DNA from: Arenibacter sp. F26102
Lineage (GTDB): Bacteria; Bacteroidota; Bacteroidia; Flavobacteriales; Flavobacteriaceae
Length of the DNA stretch: 64,000 nt
Assembly: GCF_023015865.1 (NCBI RefSeq)
Contig: NZ_JALKBC010000005.1
Coordinates: forward strand, 372,001-436,000
Reading direction: 5' to 3'
How positions within the stretch are numbered: position 1 is the stretch's first letter; every line of letters begins with the position of its first letter. A model generated the notes under the pieces. It worked only from the letters and a program-made list of their open reading frames with translations, was not told the origin of the DNA and searched no databases. The position numbers and the translations under genes are program-made. Shown in pieces: positions 8,520 through 18,113 of the stretch.

Positions 8520-9932
8520 TTAGATGACAATTCCTAGCGGTTCCGTAGTTTTCCAATTGCCTCTGGTAAAATCCGGAAACGCTTGTGGAGCTCCATTTTG
8601 GGCCACGGAAACTTCACTCAAAGTTCCTACGGCACTCCAATAGCAACCTTCATAGACATTTTGGTCCAAGGGCTCTCCATTTCTTAAACACTCAATAATT
8701 CGGTACCTCATTATAAAGTCCATTCCTCCATGTCCACCCATTTTGGTGGCCAATTCTCCTAAGCGCAGGTATAATGGATGTTCGTATTTTTCGAAAATCT
8801 TTTGTAATTGTTCACCTTCGGCATATTCGTGATGGTTATCAGGTCCTCCTTCGACCCCACCTTCCAAGGCCACCCTTGTTGGGAAACCTGTCAAGGTTCC
8901 TTTTGTTCCCTGTATCAGGTTATGTCTGGTGTATGGCCTAGGGCTGGTTTCGTCCCATTGTACCATAATGGTTCTGCCCAGGTTGGTCTTAACTATGGAT
9001 GTATTTATATCGCCCCCTTTAAAGTCCAGCTTGTTCCATTTGTGGTCCGGCGGGAAATTCTTGGCGGCGTATAGATTACGTCCTTTGCCCGGGGACGAAA
9101 ACGAGTTTATAAATTTAAAGTTATCCTCTCCCCTTGCCAAGTTCATATATTGGGCAACCGGGCCCAGTCCATGGGTTGGATACAGATTTCCATCGCGATG
9201 GGCATAATGCGGGGTACGCCATGAACCGGTACCACGTTCCACATCGTTCATCTGACCCCTTAATTCGTGGATATAGGCTGCTTCCCCGTGGAGCAATTCA
9301 CCAATAACACCCTGTCGGCACATATTTAGGTAGAGTAGCTCTTCCCTACCGTAGTTGACGTTTTCCATCATCATACAGTGCTTCTGGGTCTTCTCTGAGG
9401 TGTCCACTATTTCCCACATTTCTTCCAAAGTAAGTGCTAGGGGTACCTCTACAAAAACATGTGCGCCACTTTTCAAGGCCTCAATGGCCATTGGGGCGTG
9501 CAATTCCCATGGGGTACATACGAAAACCGCATCCGGTTTCTCCTTCTTCAGCATCTTTTTCCAATCATCTTCACCATTTGTGTACAGCTTTATCTTCTTG
9601 TGACGGGTTCCTGCACCGTTCTCCGTACATACCTTTGCAGATTTCTCGGCCAAATCTTGGTACAGATCACTAATAGCTACGACTTCTGTACCTTCAATGG
9701 CGGCTATCTGATGGGCATGGCCGGATCCTCGGGAACCTACACCTATAAATGCACATTTTACCGTCTCCAATTTAGGAGCAGAAAAGCCACCCATATAAAT
9801 AGCTCCCGGACTTGCCGCAGGTCCGTTGCCCACATTGTTTCCCATTGTATTATGGGACCATGCCGGTGCCATTGCCAAACCCATACCTGCGATGGATGTT
9901 CTTCTGATAAAATCTCTCCTATTCGATTTCAT
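8520..9932 (-). CDS. Gfo/Idh/MocA family oxidoreductase, GH109-like, Tat-exported
   Basis: 470-residue protein with a twin-arginine signal at the N-terminus (SNRRDFIRRTSIAGMGLAMA). The Rossmann NAD(H)-binding motif is FIGVGSRGSGH (about residues 62-72), followed by VVAISDLY, where the Asp binds the adenosine ribose. The middle part contains VCTPWELHAPMA and FVEVPLALT, typical of Gfo/Idh/MocA proteins. The Tat signal, the length and the sequence style match family GH109, NAD-dependent glycosidases that include alpha-N-acetylgalactosaminidases. The substrate is not known, and many Bacteroidota homologues are uncharacterised. It is monocistronic, with 126 bases to hisIE upstream. Confidence 0.8.
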   Translation of the reverse strand: MKSNRRDFIRRTSIAGMGLAMAPAWSHNTMGNNVGNGPAASPGAIYMGGFSAPKLETVKCAFIGVGSRGSGHAHQIAAIEGTEVVAISDLYQDLAEKSAKVCTENGAGTRHKKIKLYTNGEDDWKKMLKKEKPDAVFVCTPWELHAPMAIEALKSGAHVFVEVPLALTLEEMWEIVDTSEKTQKHCMMMENVNYGREELLYLNMCRQGVIGELLHGEAAYIHELRGQMNDVERGTGSWRTPHYAHRDGNLYPTHGLGPVAQYMNLARGEDNFKFINSFSSPGKGRNLYAAKNFPPDHKWNKLDFKGGDINTSIVKTNLGRTIMVQWDETSPRPYTRHNLIQGTKGTLTGFPTRVALEGGVEGGPDNHHEYAEGEQLQKIFEKYEHPLYLRLGELATKMGGHGGMDFIMRYRIIECLRNGEPLDQNVYEGCYWSAVGTLSEVSVAQNGAPQAFPDFTRGNWKTTEPLGIVI

Positions 9933-10028
9933 AGCCTATGCGATTGTTAAGATTATTAATTAACTATTGGAATATTTGAAGATAAGTCAATTTTTTTTAC
10001 CAAAAAAAACCAAGTTGTAAATTAAACA

Positions 10029-10049
10029 ATTTTCAATGCAATTGAAAAT
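10029..10049 (-). terminator. Possible terminator of the histidine operon
   Basis: ATTTTCAA and TTGAAAAT form an 8-base-pair stem with a 5-base loop, 9 bases after the hisIE stop in the direction of transcription. The sequence beyond is T-rich but without a clean T run, so this is a moderate candidate. Confidence 0.45.
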
Positions 10050-10058
10050 ATTTAGAAA

Positions 10059-10694
10059 TTAATGGCGCGACTCCAGCACCTTTACGATATCCTGAAGTTT
10101 AAACCCTTTTGCCTGTAACAATATAAGATAATGGAACAATAGGTCTGCACTTTCATCTTTGAACAGTTGATCATTGTTATCCTTGGCCTCAATTACGACC
10201 TCTACTGCTTCTTCCCCAACTTTCTGGGCTACTTTATTAATACCGCTCTTAAATAGAGAGGAAACATAGCTGGGTTTAACACCTTCGGGAATCGGAATTT
10301 TGCCATCGGCCTGATCTTTTCTGTTTTGAATAATATTCTCCAGTTCTGAAATAAACCCAAAGGAGGTACTGTTTTCTTCGCCCCAACAAGTATCGGTTCC
10401 TTTGTGACAAGTTGGTCCTACCGGATTTACCATGACCAATAGAGTGTCATTGTCACAGTCTAATTTAATATCCACTAAATTCAAAAAATTACCGCTTTCC
10501 TCACCCTTAGTCCATAATCTGCTTTTAGTTCGACTATAGAAGGTTACTTTATTGCTGTCTATTGTTTTGTTGTATGCCTCCTGGTTCATATATCCCAACA
10601 TAAGTACATTTTTGGTAATTGCGTCCTGTACAACTGCCGGGACTAAGCCGTCTTTGTTTTTGTTGAAGTTTATGTTCATGTTTTTGGATTCCAT
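10059..10694 (-). CDS. hisIE: Bifunctional phosphoribosyl-AMP cyclohydrolase / phosphoribosyl-ATP pyrophosphatase
   Basis: 211-residue fusion that catalyses steps two and three of histidine synthesis. The HisI part (about 1-110) carries the zinc and substrate motifs LWTKGEESGNF and CHKGTDTCW. The HisE part (about 115-211) carries KVGEEAVEVVIEAKD, the metal-binding acidic helix of the pyrophosphatase. The ATG at 10694 gives an N-terminus of MESKN; a second ATG five codons later (10679) is equally plausible. It is the last gene of the minus-strand his operon, 67 bases after hisF. Confidence 0.97.
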   Translation of the reverse strand: MESKNMNINFNKNKDGLVPAVVQDAITKNVLMLGYMNQEAYNKTIDSNKVTFYSRTKSRLWTKGEESGNFLNLVDIKLDCDNDTLLVMVNPVGPTCHKGTDTCWGEENSTSFGFISELENIIQNRKDQADGKIPIPEGVKPSYVSSLFKSGINKVAQKVGEEAVEVVIEAKDNNDQLFKDESADLLFHYLILLQAKGFKLQDIVKVLESRH

Positions 10695-10761
10695 AATGTA
10701 ATTTTAGTTTTGTAATAAGGAGGAGGTTGGATTAATCAACCTGAACCGATATCAAAATTGA

Positions 10762-11517
10762 TTATAGTCTAACTGGTATATTATTTCTTTTTAACTCTTC
10801 CTTTAAGTCTTTAATTTCTATTTCCTTAAAATGAAAAACGCTTGCTGCTAGAGCTGCATCTGCCTTTCCCTCAACAAAGGTATCCGTAAAATGTTGCATA
10901 GTTCCTGCGCCACCAGATGCAATTATAGGAATGTTCAATTCTGTTGACAATTTGGCCAAAGCCTCATTGGCAAATCCGTCCTTTGTTCCATCATGGTTCA
11001 TGGAGGTAAATAGAATTTCTCCAGCCCCACGTTTTTCAACTTCCTTTGCCCAAGTAAAAAGATTTAATTCTGTGGGTACCTTCCCTCCTACCAAATGCAC
11101 TTTCCATTCCCCATCGATCTGTTTGGCATCTATGGCCACAACAATACACTGGGAACCAAATTTGGCTACCAGATCGTTGATCAATTGAGGATTTTTGACG
11201 GCGGATGAATTTATGGATACTTTATCCGCTCCGTTATGCAGTAATATATCCACATCCTTCACAGACGAAATACCACCGCCTACGGTAAAAGGAATATTTA
11301 CTTTTTCTGCAACTCGCAATACTAAATCGGCCAAGGTTCTTCTTCCCTCCTCCGTTGCCGAAATATCTAAAAAGACCAATTCGTCCGCGCCGGACTTGGC
11401 GTAGATCTCGGCCAGTTCCACCGGATCTCCTGCGTCCCGCAAATCCACAAAATTTATCCCTTTTACAGTTCTACCATTTTTAATATCCAAGCAAGGGATT
11501 ATTCTTTTTGTTAACAT
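10762..11517 (-). CDS. hisF: Imidazole glycerol phosphate synthase, cyclase subunit
   Basis: 251-residue (beta-alpha)8 barrel that uses ammonia from HisH to form imidazole glycerol phosphate and AICAR. The catalytic aspartates are visible in [13 protein letters not shown] (near residue 11) and VVAIDAKQ (near residue 130). The phosphate-binding segments TVGGGISS and IASGGAGT are both present. It lies between hisA and hisIE in the operon with an upstream gap of 90 bases. The length and motifs are complete, with nothing unusual. Confidence 0.98.
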   Translation of the reverse strand: MLTKRIIPCLDIKNGRTVKGINFVDLRDAGDPVELAEIYAKSGADELVFLDISATEEGRRTLADLVLRVAEKVNIPFTVGGGISSVKDVDILLHNGADKVSINSSAVKNPQLINDLVAKFGSQCIVVAIDAKQIDGEWKVHLVGGKVPTELNLFTWAKEVEKRGAGEILFTSMNHDGTKDGFANEALAKLSTELNIPIIASGGAGTMQHFTDTFVEGKADAALAASVFHFKEIEIKDLKEELKRNNIPVRL

Positions 11518-11607
11518 TTGCTACTTTTATTTCTGGAAATTTGGGCGGCACCTTACGGATTCAAAAACTAAAAATGGCGCCCAATAATTCAACAACAAGT
11601 TTTGTGT

Positions 11608-12339
11608 TTATTTGATGTCGAGAATAAATTTTTCCAATTGTTTTAAACTAATTCTATTTTCATAAATGGCTTTTCCAATTATGGTTCCTTCGCAACCCAA
11701 TTCGGCCAATTTGGGGAGTTCTTCAAAAGTTGAAATTCCTCCACTGGCTATTAGTAAAATATTTGGGCCGCAAGCCTCCAAAATTTTGCTGTAAAGATCA
11801 AAAGAAGGACCTTCCAACATGCCATCTTTACTTATATCAGTACATATTACTGCTCTAATACCTTCTTTTTGATAAGTTTGGATAAAGGGAATCAACTCTT
11901 CCTTGGATTCTTCCATCCAACCCGAAACGGCTACCATCTCATCTTTGGCATCCGCTCCCAGAATAATTTTCTCAGGACTGTATTTGTTGATCCAGGAAAT
12001 AAAAGTATCCCTGTCTTTAACAGCAATACTCCCGCCAGTGATTTGATTGGCTCCACTTTCAAAGGCAATCCTTAGGTCATCATCGGTCTTTAGCCCACCG
12101 CCAAAATCTATTTTTAAGTTGGTATTGGAAGCTATTTTTTCCAACACTTTATGATTTACGATATGTTTGGATTTAGCCCCGTCCAAATCTACCAAATGCA
12201 GGTATTCAATTCCATGGGCTTCAAACTCTTTGGCAACCTCTAAGGGGTGCTCATTATAAATTTTCTTGGTGTCGTAGTCTCCCTTGGACAGTCGTACACA
12301 TTTTCCTTCAATTATGTCTATTGCGGGTATTATTCTCAT
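11608..12339 (-). CDS. hisA: ProFAR isomerase
   Basis: 243-residue (beta-alpha)8 barrel that isomerises the aminoaldose ProFAR to the aminoketose PRFAR. The general acid/base aspartates are seen in [14 protein letters not shown] (near residue 8) and [11 protein letters not shown] (near residue 128). Phosphate-binding loops DFGGGLKT and IASGGIST are present. It is a paralogue of HisF, which lies 90 bases downstream in the operon; hisH ends 12 bases upstream. Start and length are standard for HisA. Confidence 0.98.
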   Translation of the reverse strand: MRIIPAIDIIEGKCVRLSKGDYDTKKIYNEHPLEVAKEFEAHGIEYLHLVDLDGAKSKHIVNHKVLEKIASNTNLKIDFGGGLKTDDDLRIAFESGANQITGGSIAVKDRDTFISWINKYSPEKIILGADAKDEMVAVSGWMEESKEELIPFIQTYQKEGIRAVICTDISKDGMLEGPSFDLYSKILEACGPNILLIASGGISTFEELPKLAELGCEGTIIGKAIYENRISLKQLEKFILDIK

Positions 12340-12351
12340 ATTTATTCCGTT

Positions 12352-12942
12352 TTAACTAGTGGCGCTATCAATAAAATTCTTAAGGATCTTTTCTCCGACT
12401 TCGCTACTTTTTTCCGGGTGGAATTGAGTTCCATAAAAATTATCTTTTTTTAAAGCGGCACTGTAACCTAAGCCGTATTCAGCTTCGGCAATTGTTTCCT
12501 CGCAAATTGGGGCATAAAAGCTATGTACTAGATAAATATGTTCCTTTTCCTTAATGTTATTGAAGAGGTCCGATTTTAAATTGGTGATTTGATTCCACCC
12601 TATCTGCGGAACCTTGACCTTATTGGAGAACTTAACCACATCTACATCAAAAATACCAAGGCCTTCTGTAGCGCCTTCTTCCGAAGAATGACACATTAAT
12701 TGCATTCCTAAGCAAATTCCCAATACGGGTTGTTTAAGTTTAGGAATAATTAGGTCCAATTTACTTTCGCGCAATTTCTTCATGGCACTGCTTGCCTCCC
12801 CGACCCCGGGAAATATAACCTTGTCAGCCGCCATAATCACATCGGCATCGCTGCTCAAAATAGCCTCATAGCCCAAGCGCTGAAAGGCAAACTTAATACT
12901 CTGGATATTTCCGGCTCCGTAATCAATAATTACTATTTTCAT
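12352..12942 (-). CDS. hisH: Imidazole glycerol phosphate synthase, glutamine amidotransferase subunit
   Basis: 196-residue class I glutamine amidotransferase that supplies ammonia to HisF. The nucleophile Cys is in LGICLGMQLM (near residue 78), and the His and Glu of the triad are in GTQFHPEKSSEVG near the C-terminus. The N-terminal IDYGAGNIQS is the usual HisH opening. hisB ends 33 bases upstream and hisA starts 12 bases downstream, which fits co-translation of the HisF/HisH complex members. Confidence 0.98.
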   Translation of the reverse strand: MKIVIIDYGAGNIQSIKFAFQRLGYEAILSSDADVIMAADKVIFPGVGEASSAMKKLRESKLDLIIPKLKQPVLGICLGMQLMCHSSEEGATEGLGIFDVDVVKFSNKVKVPQIGWNQITNLKSDLFNNIKEKEHIYLVHSFYAPICEETIAEAEYGLGYSAALKKDNFYGTQFHPEKSSEVGEKILKNFIDSATS

Positions 12943-12975
12943 TTTTCATTGTCCTTCGGACAGATTTTTTAACTC

Positions 12976-14154
12976 CTATAAAACCCCTTTGGTACTTGGT
13001 AGTACCATTTTCTCTACGTCACGTTTCACGGCAACCTTGATTGCCTTGGCAAAAGCCTTGAAAATGGCCTCTATTTTATGGTGTTCATTATTACCTTCAG
13101 CCTTAACATTTAGGTTGGCTTTGGCTCCATCCGTAAACGATTTAAAGAAATGATAAAACATTTCCGTAGGCATTTTCCCTATCATTTCCCTTTTGAATTC
13201 TGTCTCCCAAACCAACCAGTTTCGTCCACCAAAATCAATAGCAACCTGCGCCAAACAATCGTCCATGGGCAGACAGAAACCATATCTTTCGATTCCCAAT
13301 TTATTGCTCAAAGCTTTATGAAACACCTCGCCCAAGGCTATTGCCGTATCTTCAATGGTATGATGCTCGTCTACCTCTAGATCGCCTTTAACCTTAATTT
13401 CAAGGTCCATTTGACCATGACGCGCCAATTGATCCAACATATGGTCAAAGAAGTCTAACCCAGTGCTGATATCGCTCTTTCCGGTACCGTCTAAATTAAG
13501 TTTAATGAAAATATCGGTTTCATTGGTTTTGCGGGTTATTTCAGAAACCCGATCTTTCAATTTTAAAAACTCGTATATTTTTTCCCAATCATTGCTCTCC
13601 AAGGCTATGTACTTATCCAATTCCTCTCTTTTAACGGATATTTCCCCTGTGCCTAAATTGGTATTGTCATTAATGAAGATTCCTTTGGCCCCTAAATTTT
13701 TGGCCAATTCAACATCGGTCAACCGGTCCCCTATGACATAGGAATTTTCCAAATCGTAATCTTCCGAAAAATAAGCTGTTAACAAACCTGTTCCGGGCTT
13801 TCGCGTATCGGCATTTTCATGAGGGAAAGTTCGATCAAGGAATACCTTATCAAAAACAACTCCTTCATTTTCGAACGATTTCAATATAAAATTATGTACC
13901 GGCCAAAAGGTGTCCTCAGGAAAAATATCGGTACCCAAGCCGTCCTGATTGGTGATCATTACCAATTCATAATCCAATTCCTTGGCTATTTTCCCCAAAA
14001 AGGTAAAAGCCTTGGGATAGAATACCATTTTTTCAAAAGCATCTATTTGCTCGTCTATGGTTTCTTTAATAATGGTACCATCCCTATCTATAAATAGCAC
14101 TTTTTTACCATTTTTATTTCCTTGGGCGGTATTAGTGTTCTTATCCGGACTCAT
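12976..14154 (-). CDS. hisB: Bifunctional histidinol-phosphatase / imidazoleglycerol-phosphate dehydratase
   Basis: 392-residue fusion. The N-terminal part (about 15-185) is a HAD phosphatase with the nucleophile Asp in [11 protein letters not shown] and a late [14 protein letters not shown] segment. The C-terminal part (about 200-392) is the dehydratase with the manganese-binding His motifs [10 protein letters not shown] and NEHHKIEA. It catalyses steps seven and nine of the pathway. There is a short extra N-terminal tail rich in Asn and Lys. The gene is 4 bases from hisC, so translation is probably coupled. Confidence 0.97.
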   Translation of the reverse strand: MSPDKNTNTAQGNKNGKKVLFIDRDGTIIKETIDEQIDAFEKMVFYPKAFTFLGKIAKELDYELVMITNQDGLGTDIFPEDTFWPVHNFILKSFENEGVVFDKVFLDRTFPHENADTRKPGTGLLTAYFSEDYDLENSYVIGDRLTDVELAKNLGAKGIFINDNTNLGTGEISVKREELDKYIALESNDWEKIYEFLKLKDRVSEITRKTNETDIFIKLNLDGTGKSDISTGLDFFDHMLDQLARHGQMDLEIKVKGDLEVDEHHTIEDTAIALGEVFHKALSNKLGIERYGFCLPMDDCLAQVAIDFGGRNWLVWETEFKREMIGKMPTEMFYHFFKSFTDGAKANLNVKAEGNNEHHKIEAIFKAFAKAIKVAVKRDVEKMVLPSTKGVL

Positions 14155-14158
14155 AATA

Positions 14159-15217
14159 TTATAAGGTTGTTATATTTTGCAATGCTCTAATTAATTTCTC
14201 ATTTTCCTCTTTGGTTCCGACAGTAAATCTCAGTGTATTTTTACAAAGTGGCTGTGTGGTCCTGTTGCGAACGACGATACCCATTTTAAGGAGTTGATTG
14301 TATCTTTTTGTAGCATCATCCACTTTGGCGAGAATAAAATTTGCGTCTGAGTGATATATTTTTTCTGCAAATTCTACTTGGCGCAACACATTAAAAAGGG
14401 CATCCCTTTCCGTTAAAATATCTATTACCTCCAAATTCACCGCATTTACGTCCAAAACTCGCTCCAAAGCTCTTTGCTGCGTTAATTCATTTACGTTATA
14501 GGGTGGTTTTATTTTATTTAATACCCCTATAATTTCCTCAGAAGCATAACAGGTTCCCAATCTTATACCTGCCATTCCATAGGCTTTGGATAAGGTTTGG
14601 GTTACTACTAGATTGGGATAGTTCTGCAATTCCGAAATCCAACTCACCTCACTTGAGAAATCGATATAGGCTTCATCTATAACTACCAATCCATTAAAAT
14701 TGTCCAACAATTCCCTAATAGAGCTACTGGAAAAGCTATTTCCAGTGGGATTGTTTGGCGAGCACAGAAATAGTAATTTACTCTTTCCATCAGCTACTTT
14801 CAGTATTTCCGGTACATTGGGTTCAAATTCCTTTGTAAGCAATACCTCTCTATTCTCTACATTGTTTATCCCTGCAAGTACCTTATACATCCCATATGTT
14901 GGTGGTAAGGAGATAATATTGTCCTCTTTGGGTTCACAAAAGGCCCTGAAAATTAAATCCAACACCTCATCACTACCATTCCCTAAAAGAAGTTGTTGTG
15001 TGGAAACTCCCTTTTTTTCTGCCAAGACTTCCTTTAACCGTCTTTGATGTGGATCAGGATACCTATTTACACCAGATTCAAAGGGATTTTCATTGGCATC
15101 TAAAAATACCATTTTGGAACCATCTGAAACATATTCATCCCTTGCAGAGGAATAGGGACTTAATCCTTTCACGTTCTCCCGAACTATATCGTTAATGTTG
15201 AATATTTTTGTTTTCAT
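14159..15217 (-). CDS. hisC: Histidinol-phosphate aminotransferase
   Basis: PLP-dependent class I/II aminotransferase that makes histidinol phosphate. The PLP lysine is in [14 protein letters not shown], with the upstream [10 protein letters not shown] and [11 protein letters not shown] segments binding the cofactor. I chose the ATG at 15217 ([10 protein letters not shown], 352 residues); an in-frame ATG at 15238 would add seven residues that look like non-coding sequence. It lies 68 bases after hisD and 4 bases before hisB. Confidence 0.96.
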   Translation of the reverse strand: MKTKIFNINDIVRENVKGLSPYSSARDEYVSDGSKMVFLDANENPFESGVNRYPDPHQRRLKEVLAEKKGVSTQQLLLGNGSDEVLDLIFRAFCEPKEDNIISLPPTYGMYKVLAGINNVENREVLLTKEFEPNVPEILKVADGKSKLLFLCSPNNPTGNSFSSSSIRELLDNFNGLVVIDEAYIDFSSEVSWISELQNYPNLVVTQTLSKAYGMAGIRLGTCYASEEIIGVLNKIKPPYNVNELTQQRALERVLDVNAVNLEVIDILTERDALFNVLRQVEFAEKIYHSDANFILAKVDDATKRYNQLLKMGIVVRNRTTQPLCKNTLRFTVGTKEENEKLIRALQNITTL

Positions 15218-15285
15218 TCTATTTATGCATTTCGGCATTTTATCCTGCGTGTATTGCGCTGTGCCAGTTTAACACTTAAATCTTA

Positions 15286-16569
15286 TTATTTTAAACTGTT
15301 CAATCTTAGGGTCACTGCATTCTTATGGGCTTGCAGCCCTTCCGCTTCGGCCATCAACTCTATGGTATTGCCAATTTCCTGAATTCCTTTTTCCGATATT
15401 TTTTGAAAAGTCATACTTTTCATAAAACTATCCAGGTTTACGCCACTATACTGCTTCGCGTATCCATTGGTCGGTAGTGTATGATTGGTTCCAGATGCGT
15501 AATCCCCTGCACTTTCCGGAGTGTAATTCCCAATAAAAACAGAACCTGCATTATAGGTTTGTCTTAGGAAAAACTCTTCATTATTAACGCACAGAATGTA
15601 ATGTTCCGGACCGTATTCATTTATTAGATCTACTGCCGTTTGTTGACTCTCCACGTAAATCAATTTACTATTGGCTATAGCCTTCTCGGCAATTTCTTTT
15701 CTCGGCAAATCCTTAATTTGCTCAGCTACCTCCTCTTCAACGGCATCTATAAGATTTTTGGAAGTGGACACCAAAATAACCTGACTGTCCACACCATGTT
15801 CTGCCTGGCTCAATAGATCGGAGGCTACAAACGCCGCATTGGCGCTATCATCGGCCATCACCAAAAGTTCACTTGGACCTGCAGGCATGTCAATGGCTAC
15901 ACCATATTTTGTGGCTATTTGTTTGGCAACGGTTACGAATTGATTTCCTGGCCCAAATATTTTATAGACGGGAGGAATGGTTTCCGTTCCAAAGGTCATG
16001 CCGGCAATTGCCTGAATGCCTCCAACTTTAAATATTTTGGTAACTCCACATAGGTTGGCCGTATATAATATGGCCGGATGAACTTTCCCTTCCTTGTTAG
16101 GTGGGGTACATAGGATAATTTCTTGGCAGCCAGCAATATTTGCTGGTACGGCCAGCATTAATATTGTAGAAAACAAAGGAGCAGTACCTCCTGGAATGTA
16201 CAATCCTACTTTTTGTATTGGACGTTTTTCTTGCCAGCATTGGACCCCATTAGCAGTTTCTACGGAAACTTTATCCGTTTTTTGTGCCTTATGAAAGATT
16301 TCAATATTGTTTTTGGCCTGTTGAATGGCCGACTTTAAATCGCTGGAAATCATTTTTTCAGACTCTTCTATCTCTAAGCGGGATACAAATGCGTCCGGTA
16401 AAACCACACCATCATATTTTTTGGTATAGTTGCTAACCACTGAGTCGCCCCCTGTCCTTATTTCCATAAAAATGGCATTGACCATATCCTCGATATCGGC
16501 AATAGTTTGGGTCGGCCGTTTTAAAACTGCCTTCCAATCTTCTCTCTGTGGATTGTATATCTTATTCAT
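15286..16569 (-). CDS. hisD: Histidinol dehydrogenase
   Basis: 427-residue zinc-dependent NAD+ oxidoreductase catalysing the last two steps of histidine synthesis. Characteristic segments include VGLYIPGGTAPLFST (about residue 116), DMPAGPSELLV, SQAEHGVDSQV and GPEHYILCV, which contain the zinc-binding Gln/His/Asp residues of the family. The C-terminal segment ASGTNHTLPTNGYA is also conserved. The start is 2 bases after the stop of the GNAT gene, which indicates tight operon packing. Confidence 0.98.
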   Translation of the reverse strand: MNKIYNPQREDWKAVLKRPTQTIADIEDMVNAIFMEIRTGGDSVVSNYTKKYDGVVLPDAFVSRLEIEESEKMISSDLKSAIQQAKNNIEIFHKAQKTDKVSVETANGVQCWQEKRPIQKVGLYIPGGTAPLFSTILMLAVPANIAGCQEIILCTPPNKEGKVHPAILYTANLCGVTKIFKVGGIQAIAGMTFGTETIPPVYKIFGPGNQFVTVAKQIATKYGVAIDMPAGPSELLVMADDSANAAFVASDLLSQAEHGVDSQVILVSTSKNLIDAVEEEVAEQIKDLPRKEIAEKAIANSKLIYVESQQTAVDLINEYGPEHYILCVNNEEFFLRQTYNAGSVFIGNYTPESAGDYASGTNHTLPTNGYAKQYSGVNLDSFMKSMTFQKISEKGIQEIGNTIELMAEAEGLQAHKNAVTLRLNSLK

Positions 16570-16571
16570 TG

Positions 16572-17003
16572 CTAAAATACTTTTTGCATGTGGTACCCTA
16601 TGGCCTTAAAACCTTGGTTATTCCAAAACTGAATTCCTTTTTCATTTTTTATATAGCAGTTGACTTCCGAGGCATCGCAGCCAATTTCCTCGGCATAATT
16701 AAACACCCAATCCATCATCAATTTTCCAACTCCAGAACTCCGATATTCCGGTAATACATAAACATTGTCCGGTTCAATATGTTTGCCTACATATAATTTA
16801 TTTAGAACCCAAATCCCACAAATGCCAATTAGTACTTCTCCATCATAGACGCCCAAACATTGATATCCGTCCGTAAGCATGTCCTGTAATCTTTTTTTTA
16901 GAATTTCAACAGGAAATTTATCGTGATTGAGCATTTGTACCAAAGGTAAAATATCATTTATATTCTCCTGTGGGATGAGTGCCATATGAAAGTTAGTAGT
17001 CAT
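16572..17003 (-). CDS. GNAT family N-acetyltransferase inside the his operon
   Basis: 143-residue GNAT-fold protein. The acetyl-CoA binding motif A is seen as VLPEYRSSGVGKLMMDWV (about residues 83-100), after a beta strand containing LIGICGIWV. It probably acetylates a small molecule or a protein N-terminus; the substrate is not predictable. It sits 11 bases after hisG and 2 bases before hisD, so it is transcribed with the histidine operon. It has no recognised place in histidine synthesis. The gene has normal codon use and intact family length, so it looks functional. Confidence 0.85.
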   Translation of the reverse strand: MTTNFHMALIPQENINDILPLVQMLNHDKFPVEILKKRLQDMLTDGYQCLGVYDGEVLIGICGIWVLNKLYVGKHIEPDNVYVLPEYRSSGVGKLMMDWVFNYAEEIGCDASEVNCYIKNEKGIQFWNNQGFKAIGYHMQKVF

Positions 17004-17014
17004 AAGGACAAGTG

Positions 17015-17872
17015 TTAAAGCACCATTTTTTCAATTGGGCAAACAAGTATTCCCTCAGCTCCAGCTTCTTTAAGCTCTTGGATAACTTCCCAGAATTTAT
17101 CCTTGTTGATTACCGTATGTACGGAACTCCAACCTTCTTCGGCCAAAGGTAGTACTGTAGGACTCCTCATACCGGGCAGAAGCTCGATAATTTCATCCAG
17201 TTTATTGTTTGGGGCGTTCAAAAGAACATATTTGGATTGTCTGGCACGTAAAACGGATTGAATTCTAAATCTTAATTTTTCCAGCAAAACGGTTCCTTCC
17301 TGAGAAATTTGGGGAGAAACGGCCAGTACGGCCTCACTGTTCAACATGACCTCAACTTCCTTCAAATTGTTCTTGAACAGTGTACTTCCACTAGAAACAA
17401 TATCGCAAATTGCATCGGCCAAACCAATATTCGGGGCAATTTCTACAGAACCGCTGATAATATGAAGATCAGCCTTTACCCCTTTGCTATCTAAATAGTT
17501 TTTTACGGTATTCGGATAAGATGTGGCAATTTTTTTGCCTTCAAAATCTTTCACCGAATTGTACTTTACCGATTTAGGAACAGCCAATGACACTTTGCAT
17601 TTGGAAAAACCTAATTTCTCTGCAATTGAAATATCCTCCCCTTTTTCTATCAGTACATTTTCCCCAATAATGGCAATATCTACTACGCCATCCCTTAAAT
17701 ATTGTGGGATATCCCCATTTCGAAGATAGAATACTTCCAAAGGGAAATTTCTGGAAGAGGCTTTAAGTTGGTCTTTTCCATTATCGATAGAAATACCACA
17801 ATCTTTTAGTATTTGAAGGGAGTCTTCATTTAGACGGCCACTTTTCTGGATAGCAATTCTAATTTTTTTCAT
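17015..17872 (-). CDS. hisG: ATP phosphoribosyltransferase, long form
   Basis: 285-residue enzyme of the first, committed step of histidine synthesis. The length and the C-terminal third (LPGMRSPTVLPLAEEGW and later VIQELKEAGAEGILV) show the long HisG_L form with its own regulatory ACT-like domain, so HisZ is not needed. The N-terminal RIAIQKSGRL and the DIAIIGENVL segment match the catalytic domain. It is the first enzyme gene of the operon, downstream of a His-rich leader peptide and a terminator hairpin. It should therefore be subject to both attenuation and histidine feedback inhibition. Confidence 0.98.
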   Translation of the reverse strand: MKKIRIAIQKSGRLNEDSLQILKDCGISIDNGKDQLKASSRNFPLEVFYLRNGDIPQYLRDGVVDIAIIGENVLIEKGEDISIAEKLGFSKCKVSLAVPKSVKYNSVKDFEGKKIATSYPNTVKNYLDSKGVKADLHIISGSVEIAPNIGLADAICDIVSSGSTLFKNNLKEVEVMLNSEAVLAVSPQISQEGTVLLEKLRFRIQSVLRARQSKYVLLNAPNNKLDEIIELLPGMRSPTVLPLAEEGWSSVHTVINKDKFWEVIQELKEAGAEGILVCPIEKMVL

Positions 17873-17917
17873 TTTCTATTTTTTGTTTTTGGCCTGAACA
17901 AATCTAACAGGATGTTA

Positions 17918-17950
17918 AATACAAAACCCGTTTGATTGCTCAAACGGGTT
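17918..17950 (-). terminator. Attenuator terminator of the histidine operon
   Basis: On the minus strand AACCCGTTTG (17950-17941), loop AGCAAT, CAAACGGGTT (17934-17925) form a perfect 10-base-pair stem, followed by TTGTATTT. It lies between the leader peptide stop and hisG, 52 bases before the hisG start, which is the place for a transcription attenuator. Confidence 0.85.
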
Positions 17951-17980
17951 AGAATATAGTTTAGATACAACAATACATTC

Positions 17981-18037
17981 CTAGCTCGCTTGACTGCAAG
18001 TGAAGAAATGATGATGATGTGTCCTGTTATTTTTCAT
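17981..18037 (-). CDS. hisL: Histidine operon leader peptide
   Basis: An 18-codon frame reads MKNNRTHHHHFFTCSQAS and ends with TAG. It contains four consecutive His codons (all CAT) followed by two Phe codons. It is the functional analogue of the HisL leader peptide: when charged histidyl-tRNA is scarce a ribosome would stall at the His run and change the folding of the downstream RNA. A perfect terminator hairpin follows 30 bases after the stop, then hisG. No Shine-Dalgarno-like sequence precedes the ATG, as is usual in Bacteroidota. The position, composition and hairpin together make chance very unlikely. Confidence 0.88.
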   Translation of the reverse strand: MKNNRTHHHHFFTCSQAS

Positions 18038-18072
18038 GATACGACAAAATTAAAACTATTTTTCAACCTTGG

Positions 18073-18101
18073 AAAATTTATACGGTACAATTTATTTCAA
18101 A
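18073..18101 (-). promoter_or_regulatory. Candidate promoter of the his operon
   Basis: On the minus strand a TTTG box (18101-18098) and TAAATTTT (18080-18073) are 17 bases apart, close to the Bacteroidota TTTG/TAnnTTTG pattern. The expected start would be about 28 bases before the leader peptide ATG. The next gene upstream ends at 18114, so the operon needs a promoter here. Confidence 0.35.
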
Positions 18102-18113
18102 ATTGTTAAATTA

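Noticed and set aside
9459-9950. 163-codon open frame on the plus strand
   Set aside because: Antisense to the GH109-like gene with its Tat signal and Rossmann motif; rich in Cys and Tyr like typical shadow frames.
10724-10742. Hairpin AGGTTG/CAACCT between hisF and hisIE
   Set aside because: Stem of only six pairs with no T run; unlikely to end transcription within the operon.
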